Notes: generated from the sequence alone by a model not told the origin. A stretch of 64,000 nt of DNA from Silanimonas sp. (GCA_026005095.1 BPKK01000001.1:310001-374000), one strand, 5' to 3'; positions 37,464 to 46,791 are shown, counted from the stretch's first letter. Numbers and translations are program-made.

Positions 37464-39644
37464 TCAGAGCCGGCGCACCACGTGCACCACCTGCAGGCGG
37501 CGCACCCGCCGCATCACCTCGGCGAGGTGCTCGACGTCGCGCACCTCGATGCCGAACTCCATCACCGAGAGGTTCACGTCGCGCTCGCGGTATTCCACCG
37601 AGTCGATGTTGGAGTCGCTCTCGGCGATCGCCGCCGCCACCTGGGCCAGCGCGCCCGGGCGGTTGTCCACCTCCACCCGCAGCGCCGCCATGAAATCGCC
37701 CTTGACGTCGCGGTCCCAGTCCATCACCAGGCAGCGCTCGGGGGTGCGGGCGAAGGCCTCGACATTGGGGCAGTCGAGGCGGTGCACGACGATGCCCTTG
37801 CCCGCCGAGAGGTACCCCATGATGGCGTCGCCGGGCAGCGGGTGGCAGCAGGTGGCGAAGGTGAGCACGCCGCGCTCGCTGCCGTTGATCAGCAGGCGCT
37901 CCGGACTGGCCGGCGCCGGCGCGCCGCCGGCCGGCCCCTTGCTGGCGGTGAGGGCCTGGGCCACCTGCACCGGCATGCGGTTGCCGAGCGCGATGTCGGC
38001 CAGCAGGGCTTCGAGCCGCGGGTAGCGGTGCTCGGAAAGGAACTTCTCGACCCGCTCCGGCGGCACCCGCTCGAGCGAGGTCTCGAGCGCTTCCAGCGCC
38101 CGGTCGAGCATGCGGTGGCCGAGGCTCACCGCATCCTCGTGCTGCAGCTTCTTCAGGTTGGCACGGATCGCGGTACGCGCCTTCGAGGTGACCACGAACT
38201 CCAGCCACTGCGGCCGCGGGGTGGCCGAGGGCGCGGTGACGATCTCCACCGTCTGCCCGCTCTGCAGCCGGGTGTGCAGGGGCACCAGCTTCTTGTCCAC
38301 CCGGGCAGTGACGGCGCGGTCGCCGATGCTGGTATGCACGGCATAGGCGAAATCCAGCGCGGTGGCATTGCGCGGCAGGGCGAGGATGTCGCCCTTGGGC
38401 GTGAACAGGTAGACCTCGGCCGGGAACAGGTCGACCTTGACGTTCTCCACGAACTCCAGCGAGGAGGAGGCCACGGCCTGCTCGCTGCTCATCAGGCCGC
38501 GGATCCAGTCCTGGGCGCGGGCCTGGGCGCTGCTCGCGCCACCGGCGGAAGCAGAGGTATTGGCCTTGTAGGCCCAGTGCGCAGCAATGCCGCGCTCGGC
38601 GATCAGGTCCATCTCCTCGGTGCGGATCTGCACCTCGATCGGCGAGCCGTGGGTGCTGAACAGCACGGTGTGCAGGCTCTGGTAGCCGTTGGCCTTGGGG
38701 ATGGCGATGAAGTCGCGGAAGCGGCTCTCCAGCGGCTTGTACAGGGCGTGCACGGCACCCAGGGCGTGGTAGCACTGCATCACCTTCTGCACCACCACGC
38801 GGAAACCGAATACGTCGAGCACCTGTTCCAGCGTCTTGTGCTCCTGGCGCATCTTGGAATAGATGCTCCACGGCGATTTGACCCGGCCGACGATGCGGAA
38901 CGGCAGGCCCTCCAGGGTGAGGCGCTGGGCGATCTGCGCCTCGATGGTGGCCATGGCCTCGCGGCGCATCACCGGCTGGCCGGCGATGTGCTTGGCGATG
39001 ACGGCGTACCGCCGCGGGTACAGGGCCCGGAACCCGAGATCCTGCAGCTCGGCCTTGAACTTGTTCATGCCAAGCCGCTGGGCGATCGGGGCGTAGATCT
39101 CGAGGGTCTCGCGGGCGATGCGGCGGCGCGCCTCGTCGGACATCGAGTCCAGCGTGCGCATGTTGTGCAGCCGGTCGGCGAGCTTGATGAGGATGACCCG
39201 GAGATCGGTGGCCATCGCCAGCATCATCTTGCGGAAGCTCTCGGCGGCGGCCTCCTGGCGGCTGGCGAAGCGGATCTTGTCGAGCTTGGTGACGGCATCG
39301 ACCAGCGCCGCCACGGTCTCGCCGAAGGCCTCGACGATCTCGGCGCGCGGCAGCGGGGTGTCCTCGAGGGTGTCGTGGAGGATGGCGGCACAGAGGGTCT
39401 CCCAGTCCACCCGCAGCTCGGCGAGGATGCCGGCCACCGCCACCGGATGGGTGATGTAGGCCTCGCCGCTCTTGCGCACCTGGCCATCATGGGCGCGCGC
39501 GCCCATCACGTAGGCGGCGCGCACCCGCGCCACCTGCTCCGGCGGCAGGTATTCGGCCAGTTTCGCCGCCAGCGCATCGACCTGCTCCGGACAGGGGTCG
39601 GGAGCGGTCGGGGCGGCGACGGCGGGAGCAGCACTGGCACTCAT
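37464..39644 (-). CDS. spoT: bifunctional (p)ppGpp synthetase/hydrolase
   Basis: A 726-residue stringent-response enzyme. The hydrolase HD domain is intact: HPVAVAGIL, then ILHDTLEDT with His90-Asp91, and KLADRLHNMRTL. The synthetase domain (GRVKSPWSIYSKM, YQSLHTVLF, VEVQIRTEEMD in context) carries SRFRDFIAIPK, the basic form typical of bifunctional enzymes. TGS (VYLFTPKGDILALPRNATALDFAYAVH), a zinc-finger/RIS region with CCHPLPGD, and a C-terminal ACT domain (NRPGALAQVAAAIAES) follow. The ATG at 39644 is preferred to one 24 codons upstream. A terminator separates it from rpoZ. Confidence 0.94.
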   Translation of the reverse strand: MSASAAPAVAAPTAPDPCPEQVDALAAKLAEYLPPEQVARVRAAYVMGARAHDGQVRKSGEAYITHPVAVAGILAELRVDWETLCAAILHDTLEDTPLPRAEIVEAFGETVAALVDAVTKLDKIRFASRQEAAAESFRKMMLAMATDLRVILIKLADRLHNMRTLDSMSDEARRRIARETLEIYAPIAQRLGMNKFKAELQDLGFRALYPRRYAVIAKHIAGQPVMRREAMATIEAQIAQRLTLEGLPFRIVGRVKSPWSIYSKMRQEHKTLEQVLDVFGFRVVVQKVMQCYHALGAVHALYKPLESRFRDFIAIPKANGYQSLHTVLFSTHGSPIEVQIRTEEMDLIAERGIAAHWAYKANTSASAGGASSAQARAQDWIRGLMSSEQAVASSSLEFVENVKVDLFPAEVYLFTPKGDILALPRNATALDFAYAVHTSIGDRAVTARVDKKLVPLHTRLQSGQTVEIVTAPSATPRPQWLEFVVTSKARTAIRANLKKLQHEDAVSLGHRMLDRALEALETSLERVPPERVEKFLSEHRYPRLEALLADIALGNRMPVQVAQALTASKGPAGGAPAPASPERLLINGSERGVLTFATCCHPLPGDAIMGYLSAGKGIVVHRLDCPNVEAFARTPERCLVMDWDRDVKGDFMAALRVEVDNRPGALAQVAAAIAESDSNIDSVEYRERDVNLSVMEFGIEVRDVEHLAEVMRRVRRLQVVHVVRRL

Positions 39645-39717
39645 GCAGGCAATGTAAGGGCGCCCCGGTGGCCCGGCAACCGCACCGGCGGGGCCGAAGT
39701 GGATCCTCGCGGCCATG

Positions 39718-39741
39718 AAAAAGGCCCGCTGCCGCGGGCCT
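39718..39741 (-). terminator. Rho-independent terminator of rpoZ
   Basis: An 8-bp perfect stem (aggcccgc / gcgggcct) with a 4-base loop and a run of five T on the minus strand. It lies 31 bp after the rpoZ stop codon and implies that spoT has its own promoter in the 73 bp before its start. Confidence 0.85.
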
Positions 39742-39772
39742 CGTCTTCACGCCACCGTGAAGGCAGCAGGGC

Positions 39773-40069
39773 TCAGTCGTCGCCGCCTTTCAGGTCATCG
39801 TCCACCACCTCGGCGGCGGCCCACTCCAGGGCCTCACGCTCGCGGCGCTCGCGCTCGGCCTTCTCCACCTGCTCGATCAGCTCGTTGTCGATGCGGCGGG
39901 CGGCAATCTCGCGCAGGGCGAGCACGGTCGGCTTGTCCTCGTTCTCGCTGTTGTCGAGCATCGCCTCGGCGCCCTTCGCCAGCTGGCGGGCGCGCCTGGA
40001 GGCCATGAGCACGAGCTCGAAGCGGTTGTCCACGACGTCCAGGCAGTCTTCAACGGTGATGCGGGCCAT
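39773..40069 (-). CDS. rpoZ: DNA-directed RNA polymerase omega subunit
   Basis: A 98-residue omega subunit, which helps fold beta-prime and forms part of a ppGpp-binding site. The start [31 protein letters not shown] is diagnostic, followed by [15 protein letters not shown] and an acidic tail. The order gmk-rpoZ-spoT on one strand is the usual gammaproteobacterial arrangement. A candidate -10 (TATCCT) lies about 50 bp upstream and a terminator follows, so it may be transcribed alone. Confidence 0.95.
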   Translation of the reverse strand: MARITVEDCLDVVDNRFELVLMASRRARQLAKGAEAMLDNSENEDKPTVLALREIAARRIDNELIEQVEKAERERREREALEWAAAEVVDDDLKGGDD

Positions 40070-40119
40070 GCGGTACTCCGGCGCGGCGGACGTGAGGGGT
40101 CCGCCTTCAAAGATCGTGC

Positions 40120-40125
40120 AGGATA
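40120..40125 (-). promoter_or_regulatory. candidate -10 element for rpoZ
   Basis: The minus strand reads TATCCT 50 bp before the rpoZ start codon. The same hexamer precedes the DUF1631 gene near 46755. No clear -35. Confidence 0.3.
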
Positions 40126-40182
40126 GCGGCCAGGGCCCCGGGCGGCAAGGAAGAGTCCGGCTGCCGGCTGAACGCCCGCCCG

Positions 40183-40211
40183 GGCAAGCCAAGGAAAATC
40201 AATGGCTTGCC
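40183..40211 (-). terminator. hairpin after gmk
   Basis: An 8-bp perfect stem (ggcaagcc / ggcttgcc) with a 13-base, A/T-rich loop lies 29 bp after the gmk stop codon. There is no T-tract after it on the minus strand, so it may be a weak terminator or an mRNA 3' stabiliser. Confidence 0.4.
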
Positions 40212-40239
40212 GAGACCCTGCCGGACGGGAGCGACCGGA

Positions 40240-40887
40240 TCAGCCTTCTGCCAGCAGCCCGGCGTAGAGGCCGGCATGGCGCCGCGCCTGGGCCTCGCGG
40301 CGCAGGCGGTGGGCGATGAAGATCGAGCGCAGCTCGTTGGCGGCGGTATCGAAGTGCTCGTTGACGATCCAGTAGTCGAACTCGGGGGCGTGCGACATTT
40401 CCTCCCGGGCGGCGGCGAGACGCTGCGCGATCACCGCCTCGCTGTCCTGTCCGCGGTTGCGCATGCGGGTTTCCAGCGCCTCGCGGGAAGGCGGCAGGAT
40501 GAATACGCTCACCGCCTGGGGGATCTTGGCCCGCACCTGCCGCGCCCCCTGCCAGTCGATTTCCAGCAGCACGTCCTTGCCGGCGGCAAGCTGCGGCTCG
40601 ACCGACTGCCGGGCGGTGCCCTTGTAGTCGCCATGCACCAGGGCGTACTCGAAGAAGTCGCCGGCGGCGATCATCCGCTCGAACTCCTCCTTGCTGACGA
40701 AGTGGTAGTGCTGGGCGTGGCGCTCGCCGGGGCGCGGCGCGCGCGAGGTGTAGGAGATGGAGAGCGCGATGCCCGGTTCGCGGGCCAGCACGGCATTCAC
40801 CAGGCTCGACTTGCCGGCGCCGGAAGGAGCGGCCACCACGAACAGGGTGCCGCGGCCGGACGGAGGGTTCTCGATCGGATGGCTCAT
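40240..40887 (-). CDS. gmk: guanylate kinase
   Basis: A 215-residue kinase converting GMP to GDP with ATP. It has the P-loop APSGAGKSSLVNAVL, the GMP-binding signature TSRAPRPGERHAQHYHFVSKEEF and the Tyr/Glu-rich FFEYALVHGDYKGT, then VLLEIDWQGARQVR and the lid region RGQDSEAVIAQRL. It sits between yicC and rpoZ, 18 bp from yicC, which is the standard order. Confidence 0.96.
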   Translation of the reverse strand: MSHPIENPPSGRGTLFVVAAPSGAGKSSLVNAVLAREPGIALSISYTSRAPRPGERHAQHYHFVSKEEFERMIAAGDFFEYALVHGDYKGTARQSVEPQLAAGKDVLLEIDWQGARQVRAKIPQAVSVFILPPSREALETRMRNRGQDSEAVIAQRLAAAREEMSHAPEFDYWIVNEHFDTAANELRSIFIAHRLRREAQARRHAGLYAGLLAEG

Positions 40888-40905
40888 GCGCGTCGGGCTC
40901 CGGCC

Positions 40906-41769
40906 TCACTCGATGTTCTGCACCTGCTCGCGGATCTGCTCGATCAGCACCTTCAGCTCCACCGCGGCCTGGGTCAAGCGGGCATCGACGGCCTTCGAGC
41001 CCAGGGTGTTGGCCTCGCGGTTGAACTCCTGCAGCAGGAAATCGAGGCGGCGCCCCACGGCCTCGCCGCGCCGCATCGCATGGCGGGCCTCGGCCACATG
41101 GGTGGCGAGGCGGTCGAGCTCCTCGTCGATGTCGGCGCGCTGGAGCAGCAGTACCAGTTCCTGCTCCAGCCGGACGGGATCGACCTCGAGCTTCAGCTCG
41201 GCAAAGCGCGCCTCGATGCGCTGGCGCAGGGCGGCGCACAGTTCCGGCAGCAGGGCGCGCAACCCCGCCACGATGGCCTCGATGGCCCGCAGCCGCTCCT
41301 CGATCGCCGCCGCCAGGGCCGCCCCCTCGCGCTCGCGGTGGGCGAGGAAATCGGCGAGCAGGGCATCGACCAGGGCCGCAGCCTCGGCGCGCAGCACCTC
41401 CGGGTCGAGCCCGGCATCGACCAGCACGCCGGGGAAGGCGAGCAGCTCGGTGAAGCTGCTTCGCAGGCCGGGAAAGCGGGCGGCGAAGGCCTCGTGCAGT
41501 CCGGCGAGCTGGGCCAGCCGCGCCTCGTCCACCGCCAGTGGCCGCATGCCATCGCTGCGGCTGCGCAGGCGCAGTCCGAGGTCGAGCTTGCCGCGCGATA
41601 CCCGGGCCGCCACCTTCTCGCGCAGCATCGGCTCGAGCAGGCGCAGTTCGTCGGGCAGGCGCAGCGAAAGCTCGAGGTAGCGGTGGTTCACCGCCCGCAG
41701 CTCGCCGGCGAGGGTGCCGGCGGCGGTGGCGCGTTCAACCGCGGCGAAGGCGGTCATGCTGCGGATCAT
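40906..41769 (-). CDS. yicC: YicC family endoribonuclease
   Basis: A 287-residue YicC/YloC protein; family members are endoribonucleases linked to small-RNA turnover and stationary-phase survival. The N-terminus MIRSMTAFAAVER matches the family's conserved SMTGFA-like start. The RAVNHRYLELSLRLPDELR motif and the C-terminal domain GRRLDFLLQEFNREANTLGSKAVDARLTQAAVELKVLIEQIREQVQNIE are highly characteristic. It is divergent from rph (74 bp) and probably leads the yicC-gmk unit. Confidence 0.93.
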   Translation of the reverse strand: MIRSMTAFAAVERATAAGTLAGELRAVNHRYLELSLRLPDELRLLEPMLREKVAARVSRGKLDLGLRLRSRSDGMRPLAVDEARLAQLAGLHEAFAARFPGLRSSFTELLAFPGVLVDAGLDPEVLRAEAAALVDALLADFLAHREREGAALAAAIEERLRAIEAIVAGLRALLPELCAALRQRIEARFAELKLEVDPVRLEQELVLLLQRADIDEELDRLATHVAEARHAMRRGEAVGRRLDFLLQEFNREANTLGSKAVDARLTQAAVELKVLIEQIREQVQNIE

Positions 41770-41843
41770 GGCGGTCCGGGCACGGGCTGGGAAAAGGAGG
41801 TGGATGGTAAACTCCGCGCCCTTTCGCCACCACCGGCCAGCCC

Positions 41844-42560
41844 ATGAGCCTCTTCTCCCGCCCCAGCGGACGCCAGCCCGACCAGATGCGCGAGGTGCGG
41901 ATCGAGCGCGGCTACACCAAGCATGCCGAAGGCTCGGTGCTGGTGGCCTTCGGCGATACCCGTGTGCTGTGCACCGCCAGCATCGAGGAACGGGTGCCAG
42001 CCTTCCTGCGCGGCAAAGGCGAGGGTTGGGTCACCGCCGAGTACGGCATGCTGCCGCGCTCCACCCACTCGCGCATGGGCCGCGAGGCGGCGCAGGGGCG
42101 GCAGGGAGGGCGCACCCTGGAGATCCAGCGCCTGATCGGGCGTAGCCTGCGCGCCTGCGTCGACCGCGGCGCGCTCGGCGAACGCACCATCACCCTCGAC
42201 TGCGACGTGCTGCAGGCCGATGGCGGCACCCGCACCGCGGCGATCACCGGCGCCTACGTGGCGCTGGTGGACGCATGCTCGACCCTGAAGCTGCCACGTA
42301 GCCCGGTCCTTGGCGCAGTGGCAGCGGTATCGGTGGGCTTGTATCGCGGCGTGCCGGTGCTCGACCTCGACTATGCCGAGGACAGCGACTGCGATACCGA
42401 CATGAATGTGGTGATGAACGACGGCGGCGGCTTCATCGAGGTGCAGGGCACGGCCGAAGGCCATGCCTTCCGACGCGCCGAGATGGACGCGATGCTGGCG
42501 CTGGCCGAGAAAGGCATTGCCGAACTGGTGGCCGCGCAGCGTGCGGCGCTGGGGGCGTGA
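41844..42560 (+). CDS. rph: ribonuclease PH
   Basis: A 238-residue phosphorolytic 3'-5' exoribonuclease trimming tRNA precursors. It opens [44 protein letters not shown]. The phosphate-site signature [33 protein letters not shown] is intact, and [18 protein letters not shown] and [17 protein letters not shown] follow. Full length. A TAAACT about 32 bp upstream could be the -10. It heads rph-rdgB-hemW. Confidence 0.96.
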   Translation: MSLFSRPSGRQPDQMREVRIERGYTKHAEGSVLVAFGDTRVLCTASIEERVPAFLRGKGEGWVTAEYGMLPRSTHSRMGREAAQGRQGGRTLEIQRLIGRSLRACVDRGALGERTITLDCDVLQADGGTRTAAITGAYVALVDACSTLKLPRSPVLGAVAAVSVGLYRGVPVLDLDYAEDSDCDTDMNVVMNDGGGFIEVQGTAEGHAFRRAEMDAMLALAEKGIAELVAAQRAALGA

Positions 42561-42615
42561 GGCCTGCCCGGCCCGGCAGCACCCATTCGTGACGGTCCAC
42601 CGGAGCGCTCCTAAC

Positions 42616-43230
42616 ATGAAGCTCGTTCTCGCCAGCGGCAACCGCGGCAAGCTCGTCGAACTGGGCGAATTGCTGGCCGGCAGCGGCATCGAGCTGGTGC
42701 CGCAGGGCGCGCTGGGCATCGCCGATCCGGTCGAGGACGGCCAGACCTTCGTCGAGAACGCCCTGATCAAGGCGCGCCATGCCGCGCGCCTGTCCGGTCT
42801 GCCGGCGCTGGCCGACGATTCCGGGCTGATCGTCGATGCCCTGGGCGGCGCGCCGGGCTTGATCAGCGCGCATTACGCCGGCGTGCATGGCGATGCGGCC
42901 GGCAATATCGCCAAGCTACTGCGCGAGCTGGAGGGCGTGCCGGCAGCGCGCCGTACCGCGCGCTTCTACTGCTGCCTCGTGCTGCTGCGCCATGCCGGCG
43001 ACCCGCAGCCCCTGATCGCCGAAGGCGAGTGGCCGGGGCGGATCCTCGAGGCCCCGCGCGGCACGGGCGGCTTCGGCTACGACCCGGTGTTCTTCGATCC
43101 CGCCATTGGCCTGGGGGCCGGCGAGATGCCCCCCGAGAGGAAGAATCCCATCAGCCACCGTGGCCGCGCGCTGGCAGTGCTGAAAGCCCGCCTCGCGGAC
43201 TGGATCGCGCGCGGCGAGCTCGCCGGCTGA
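42616..43230 (+). CDS. rdgB: non-canonical purine NTP pyrophosphatase, RdgB/HAM1 family
   Basis: A 204-residue house-cleaning enzyme hydrolysing dITP and XTP to monophosphates, keeping deaminated purines out of DNA. The ATG at 42616 gives MKLVLASGNRGKLVELGELL with the family's SGNRGK loop. FVENALIKARHAARLSGLPALADDSGL, ARFYCCLVL, GTGGFGYDPVFF and ERKNPISHRGRAL are all family marks. It is 55 bp after rph and 3 bp before the hemW frame, so the three genes likely form an operon. Confidence 0.95.
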   Translation: MKLVLASGNRGKLVELGELLAGSGIELVPQGALGIADPVEDGQTFVENALIKARHAARLSGLPALADDSGLIVDALGGAPGLISAHYAGVHGDAAGNIAKLLRELEGVPAARRTARFYCCLVLLRHAGDPQPLIAEGEWPGRILEAPRGTGGFGYDPVFFDPAIGLGAGEMPPERKNPISHRGRALAVLKARLADWIARGELAG

Positions 43231-43233
43231 GCC

Positions 43234-44472
43234 ATGGCCCCGCTCCCCCCATCCGACGCGCACGGCGGCCCCTGCCCTCCCGGCTGCGCGCACGATGCAA
43301 TGCCGCCCCTCGTTCCCGGACCGCTGGCGCTCTACATCCACATCCCGTGGTGCGTGAAGAAATGCCCGTACTGCGACTTCAACTCGCACGCCGGCTCCCA
43401 GGAACTCCCGGTGGCCGAGTACGTGGCGGCGCTGGTGCGCGATCTCGAGTTCGACCTGCCGGAGGTCTGGGGCCGCACGGTGCAGAGCGTGTTCTTCGGC
43501 GGCGGCACGCCCAGCCTGTTCCCGGCCAGTGCCATCAACGAGATTCTCGCCGCCTGCAGCGCCCGCCTGCGCTTCGCGCCCGGCGCCGAGATCACGCTGG
43601 AATGCAACCCGGGCACGGTCGAACATGATCGCTTCGAAGGCTACCGCGAGGCTGGGGTGAACCGCCTGAGCTTCGGCGTGCAGAGTTTCGACGACGGCTG
43701 CCTTGCCGCCCTCGGCCGAATCCACGGCGGCGCCGAGGCCGAGGACGCGGTGAAGCTGGCCCAGGATGCTGGCTTCGATAACCTCAACCTCGACCTGATG
43801 TACGCCCTGCCCGGCCAGACCGTGGCGATGGCGCTGCATGACGTCGAGCGTGCGATCGCCCTGCAACCAGCGCACCTCTCGCACTACCACCTGACCCTGG
43901 AGCCGAACACCCTGTTCGCCGCCCGGCCGCCTGCCGGCCTGCCGGACGAGGACCTCGCCTGGGCGATGCAGGAGGCCTGCCAGCAGCGCATCGCCGAAGC
44001 GGGCTTCGCCCACTACGAGATCTCGGCCTATGCGAGGCCCGGCCGGCAGTGCCGGCACAACCTCGCCTACTGGACCTATGCCGACTACCTCGGCATCGGC
44101 GCCGGCGCGCACGGCAAGCTCAGTTTCGGTGCCGATGGCCGCATCCAGCGGCGCTGGAAGAAGAAGAATCCGCGCGAGTACCTCGCCGCCCTCGCCCCCG
44201 GCGCCGCGCCCGGCGCTCATGTGGGCGGCGAGGAAGACGTACTGCCGCCCGCCCGGCCCTTCGACTACATGCTGAACCGCCTGCGTCTGCACGCGCCCTT
44301 CTCGCTTTCCGAGTTCGAGCAGGCCACCGGCGTGCCGCGCCGCGCCATCGCCGCCGAACTCGCCACCGCCGAGGCCCGCGGCTGGCTCGAAGGCAATGGC
44401 GAGGTCTACGCCCTCACCCGACTCGGCCGCGATTTCAACAACGACCTCGTCAGCCTGTTCCTGCGCGACTGA
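43234..44472 (+). CDS. hemW: radical SAM haem chaperone HemW
   Basis: A radical SAM protein that binds haem and delivers it to respiratory enzymes; it resembles coproporphyrinogen oxidase HemN but is not one. The cluster motif CVKKCPYC follows LALYIHIPWC near the N-terminus; GGGTPSLF, LECNPGT, NRLSFGVQSFDD and the C-terminal HemN domain (FDYMLNRLRLHAPFSLSEFEQATG) follow. The frame opens 3 bp after rdgB (412 residues). An ATG at 43300 would give 390 residues, nearer the family norm and starting directly before the barrel; neither start has a clear ribosome-binding site. Confidence 0.92.
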   Translation: MAPLPPSDAHGGPCPPGCAHDAMPPLVPGPLALYIHIPWCVKKCPYCDFNSHAGSQELPVAEYVAALVRDLEFDLPEVWGRTVQSVFFGGGTPSLFPASAINEILAACSARLRFAPGAEITLECNPGTVEHDRFEGYREAGVNRLSFGVQSFDDGCLAALGRIHGGAEAEDAVKLAQDAGFDNLNLDLMYALPGQTVAMALHDVERAIALQPAHLSHYHLTLEPNTLFAARPPAGLPDEDLAWAMQEACQQRIAEAGFAHYEISAYARPGRQCRHNLAYWTYADYLGIGAGAHGKLSFGADGRIQRRWKKKNPREYLAALAPGAAPGAHVGGEEDVLPPARPFDYMLNRLRLHAPFSLSEFEQATGVPRRAIAAELATAEARGWLEGNGEVYALTRLGRDFNNDLVSLFLRD

Positions 44473-44549
44473 AGCCCCTCCATGACGGCCAGGCATGCGC
44501 TGATGGCCTGTGGGCATCGGCGAGACTCCCACGACCTTCACCGAACCGT

Positions 44550-44555
44550 TACACT
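44550..44555 (+). promoter_or_regulatory. candidate -10 element for the btuB leader
   Basis: TACACT lies just upstream of the riboswitch; a start about 7 bases on would place the first transcribed base at the riboswitch P1 stem. No good -35 seen. Confidence 0.35.
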
Positions 44556-44561
44556 CCCGCC

Positions 44562-44717
44562 CGCTGAAGGTGTTCGGGAAGCCGGTGGAACTCCGGCACT
44601 GCCCCCGCAACGGTAAGCCGCGGCAACGCCACCACGATGCCACTGGGCCTGCGCCCGGGAAGGCGGTGGCACCGCAGGGCCCAGCCCTGCCCGCGACGAG
44701 TCCGGAGACCGGCCTTC
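44562..44717 (+). promoter_or_regulatory. cobalamin (AdoCbl-class) riboswitch
   Basis: The 403-bp gene-free stretch 44473-44875 holds this riboswitch and its expression platform. Diagnostic parts are the 5' core gaagccggtgg-aactccggc, then actgcccccgcaacggtaag, a variable peripheral stem with a gatgccactgggcc segment, and the 3' B12 box gagtccggagaccggcc at 44699-44715. Downstream a hairpin (gccaccg / cggtggc, 44792-44813) and the btuB ribosome-binding site could form the expression platform. It should repress the TonB-dependent receptor gene when cobalamin is plentiful. Confidence 0.92.
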
Positions 44718-44875
44718 AGACCGGCGGCGCGTGTGATCCCGGCCGCGCCGGCCCGGCCATGGCGCGCTGCGGTGGGCGGCGAGGCGTGAAGGCCACCGTG
44801 TCCGCGCGGTGGCGTCCGTCCTTCCCTGCCGCCCTCGCGCCGTCCGCGGGTGTGCGTTCCGTTCGAAGGACTTCC

Positions 44876-46675
44876 ATGCGACCGACTTCCCTAGCCCTGG
44901 CCCTTGCGCTCGGCCTTCCCGCCCTGGCCGGCGCGCAGAACACTGCCCGCCAGCTCGATGCCGTGGTGGTGACGGCCACCCGCTCGCCAGATACCAGCCT
45001 CGCCCCGCTCGCCGCCACCACGGTGCTGACCCGCGAGGACATCGAGCGCTCGCAAGCCCCCGATCTCATCGATCTGCTGGCCCGGCAGGCCGGCGTGGAT
45101 GTCTCGCGCACCGGCGGCCCGGGCTCGGTGAGCACCCTGTTCCTGCGTGGCAGCAACTCGAACCACACCCTGGTGCTGATCGACGGCATCCGGGTGAACG
45201 CCGCCCAGCAGGGCCTCTATGACTTCGCCAACCTGCCGCTGGAGCGCATCGAGCGCATCGAGATCGTGCGCGGCCCGCGCGCGGCGCTCTGGGGCTCGGA
45301 TGCCATCGGCGGCGTGATCCAGATCTTCACCCGTGACGCCACGGCGCGCGGCGTGCAGCTGCGCGCCGGCAGTTTCGAGCGCCGCGAGGCCGCGGCGCAG
45401 TGGGGCTTTGGTGATGGCGAGCGCGCCTTTGGCATCGGCGCCGGCCTGATCGACATGGAGGGCTACAACGCCAGCACGCCGACCAATTTCAGCTTCGATC
45501 CCGACAAGGACGGCTTCCGCAACCGCCATCTCGGCCTTGCCGGCCGCACCGGGCTCGGCCGCCAGACGCTGGCTGGCCGCGCCCTGTTCACCCACGCCGA
45601 TGTCGAGTTCGACCGCGGCGAGAGCGAGGTACGCAACCGCCAGCTCGGCGCCACCCTCACAGGCCCGCTGGCCGACCGCTGGTCGCATTCGCTGGCCGTG
45701 GGCCAGGACCGCCAGGACCTGCTCACCCGCTCCAGCTTCGGCAGCCGCTTCGACAGCCGCCGCGCCAGCCTCGACTGGGTGAACGACGTGGCCTTGGGCC
45801 AAGGCCAGAACCTGCTATTCGGCCTCAACCACAGCGAGGAGGACGCCACCTCGAAGGAGGCCAACGGCAGCGTGGTCTACGACCGCAGCCGGCGCAACAC
45901 CGGCCTGTTCCTCGCCTGGCGCGGCCAGGCCCAAGGCCAGTCCTGGGACCTCGCCGCCCGCCTCGACGACAACAGCCAGTTCGGCACCACCACCACCGCC
46001 CAGGCCGCCTGGGGCTTCGAGTGGGGCCAGGGCTGGCAGGCCCGCCTCGGCTGGGGCCAGGGCTTCCGCACCCCCAGCACCAACGAACTGTACTCGCCGG
46101 GCTTCGGCGGGTTCTTTGCCGGCAACCCGGCGCTACGGCCCGAGCGCTCGCGCAACCTCGAGGCCGGCCTCGCCTGGCAGGGCAGCGACAGCCGGGTGGC
46201 CTTCTCGGCCTACCGCAGCCGGGTGGCCGACCTGATCGCCTTCGCTGGCCCCTTGTTCCAGGCGGTGAACGTGCAGCAGGCCGAACTCGACGGCGTTGAA
46301 CTGGAAGGCCGCACCCGGGTCGGCCGGCTTGGCATCGGCGGCCATCTGGGCTGGCAGCGCGCCGAGAACGCCAGCACCGGAGCCCCCCTGCTGCGCCGCG
46401 CCCCGCGCAAGGCCGCCCTCAGCCTCGACCTGCCGCTGGGCGAGACCTTCAGCCTCGGCCTCGACACCACTGCCGCCGCGCGCCGCCAGGACTTCGACGG
46501 TCCGCTGGGCGGCTACGCCCGGGTGGATCTGCGTGCCGAGGCCCGGCTCGGCGGCGGCTGGGTGCTGCGCGGCCGTCTCGAGAACCTGCTCGACCGCGAC
46601 TACACCCTGGCGAGCGGCTTTGCCAGCCCGGGCCGCAGCGGCCTGCTCGAGCTGGCCTGGCAGCCGCGTTCCTGA
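44876..46675 (+). CDS. btuB: TonB-dependent vitamin B12 receptor
   Basis: A 599-residue outer-membrane receptor for cobalamin. The signal peptide MRPTSLALALALGLPALAGAQ is followed by a TonB box region (LDAVVVTATR), a plug domain (SQAPDLIDLLARQAGVDVS, LFLRGSNSNHTLVLIDGIRVN, ERIEIVRGPRAALWGSDAIGGVIQI) and a 22-strand barrel (GFRTPSTNELYSPGF; RLENLLDRDYTLASGFASPGR). AAGGA lies 6 bases before the ATG at 44876. The cobalamin riboswitch in its leader makes the B12 assignment firm. The C-terminus ends Ser rather than the usual aromatic residue. No B12 synthesis or btuCDF genes are nearby. Confidence 0.93.
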   Translation: MRPTSLALALALGLPALAGAQNTARQLDAVVVTATRSPDTSLAPLAATTVLTREDIERSQAPDLIDLLARQAGVDVSRTGGPGSVSTLFLRGSNSNHTLVLIDGIRVNAAQQGLYDFANLPLERIERIEIVRGPRAALWGSDAIGGVIQIFTRDATARGVQLRAGSFERREAAAQWGFGDGERAFGIGAGLIDMEGYNASTPTNFSFDPDKDGFRNRHLGLAGRTGLGRQTLAGRALFTHADVEFDRGESEVRNRQLGATLTGPLADRWSHSLAVGQDRQDLLTRSSFGSRFDSRRASLDWVNDVALGQGQNLLFGLNHSEEDATSKEANGSVVYDRSRRNTGLFLAWRGQAQGQSWDLAARLDDNSQFGTTTTAQAAWGFEWGQGWQARLGWGQGFRTPSTNELYSPGFGGFFAGNPALRPERSRNLEAGLAWQGSDSRVAFSAYRSRVADLIAFAGPLFQAVNVQQAELDGVELEGRTRVGRLGIGGHLGWQRAENASTGAPLLRRAPRKAALSLDLPLGETFSLGLDTTAAARRQDFDGPLGGYARVDLRAEARLGGGWVLRGRLENLLDRDYTLASGFASPGRSGLLELAWQPRS

Positions 46676-46699
46676 CTGCCCTCCCCCCCGGCACCCGCT

Positions 46700-46740
46700 C
46701 CCCCGCCGCTCTCGTCCCTCTCCACCGGGGGCGGCGGGGG
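46700..46740 (+). terminator. GC-rich hairpin after btuB
   Basis: A perfect 10-bp stem (cccccgccgc / gcggcggggg) with a 21-base loop lies 25 bp after the btuB stop. There is no T-tract directly after it, so the terminator call is moderate. Confidence 0.4.
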
Positions 46741-46791
46741 CCGCGGCACGCTGCTATCCTCTATTGACTTTTATTGCAATGGATAGTGCGC

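Noticed and set aside
37482-40319. Very long plus-strand open frame opposite spoT and rpoZ
   Set aside because: Its product is rich in His, Arg, Gly and Ala with no domain, and it mirrors the third-codon GC pattern of the real genes beneath it. Similar antisense frames lie opposite most genes in this window.
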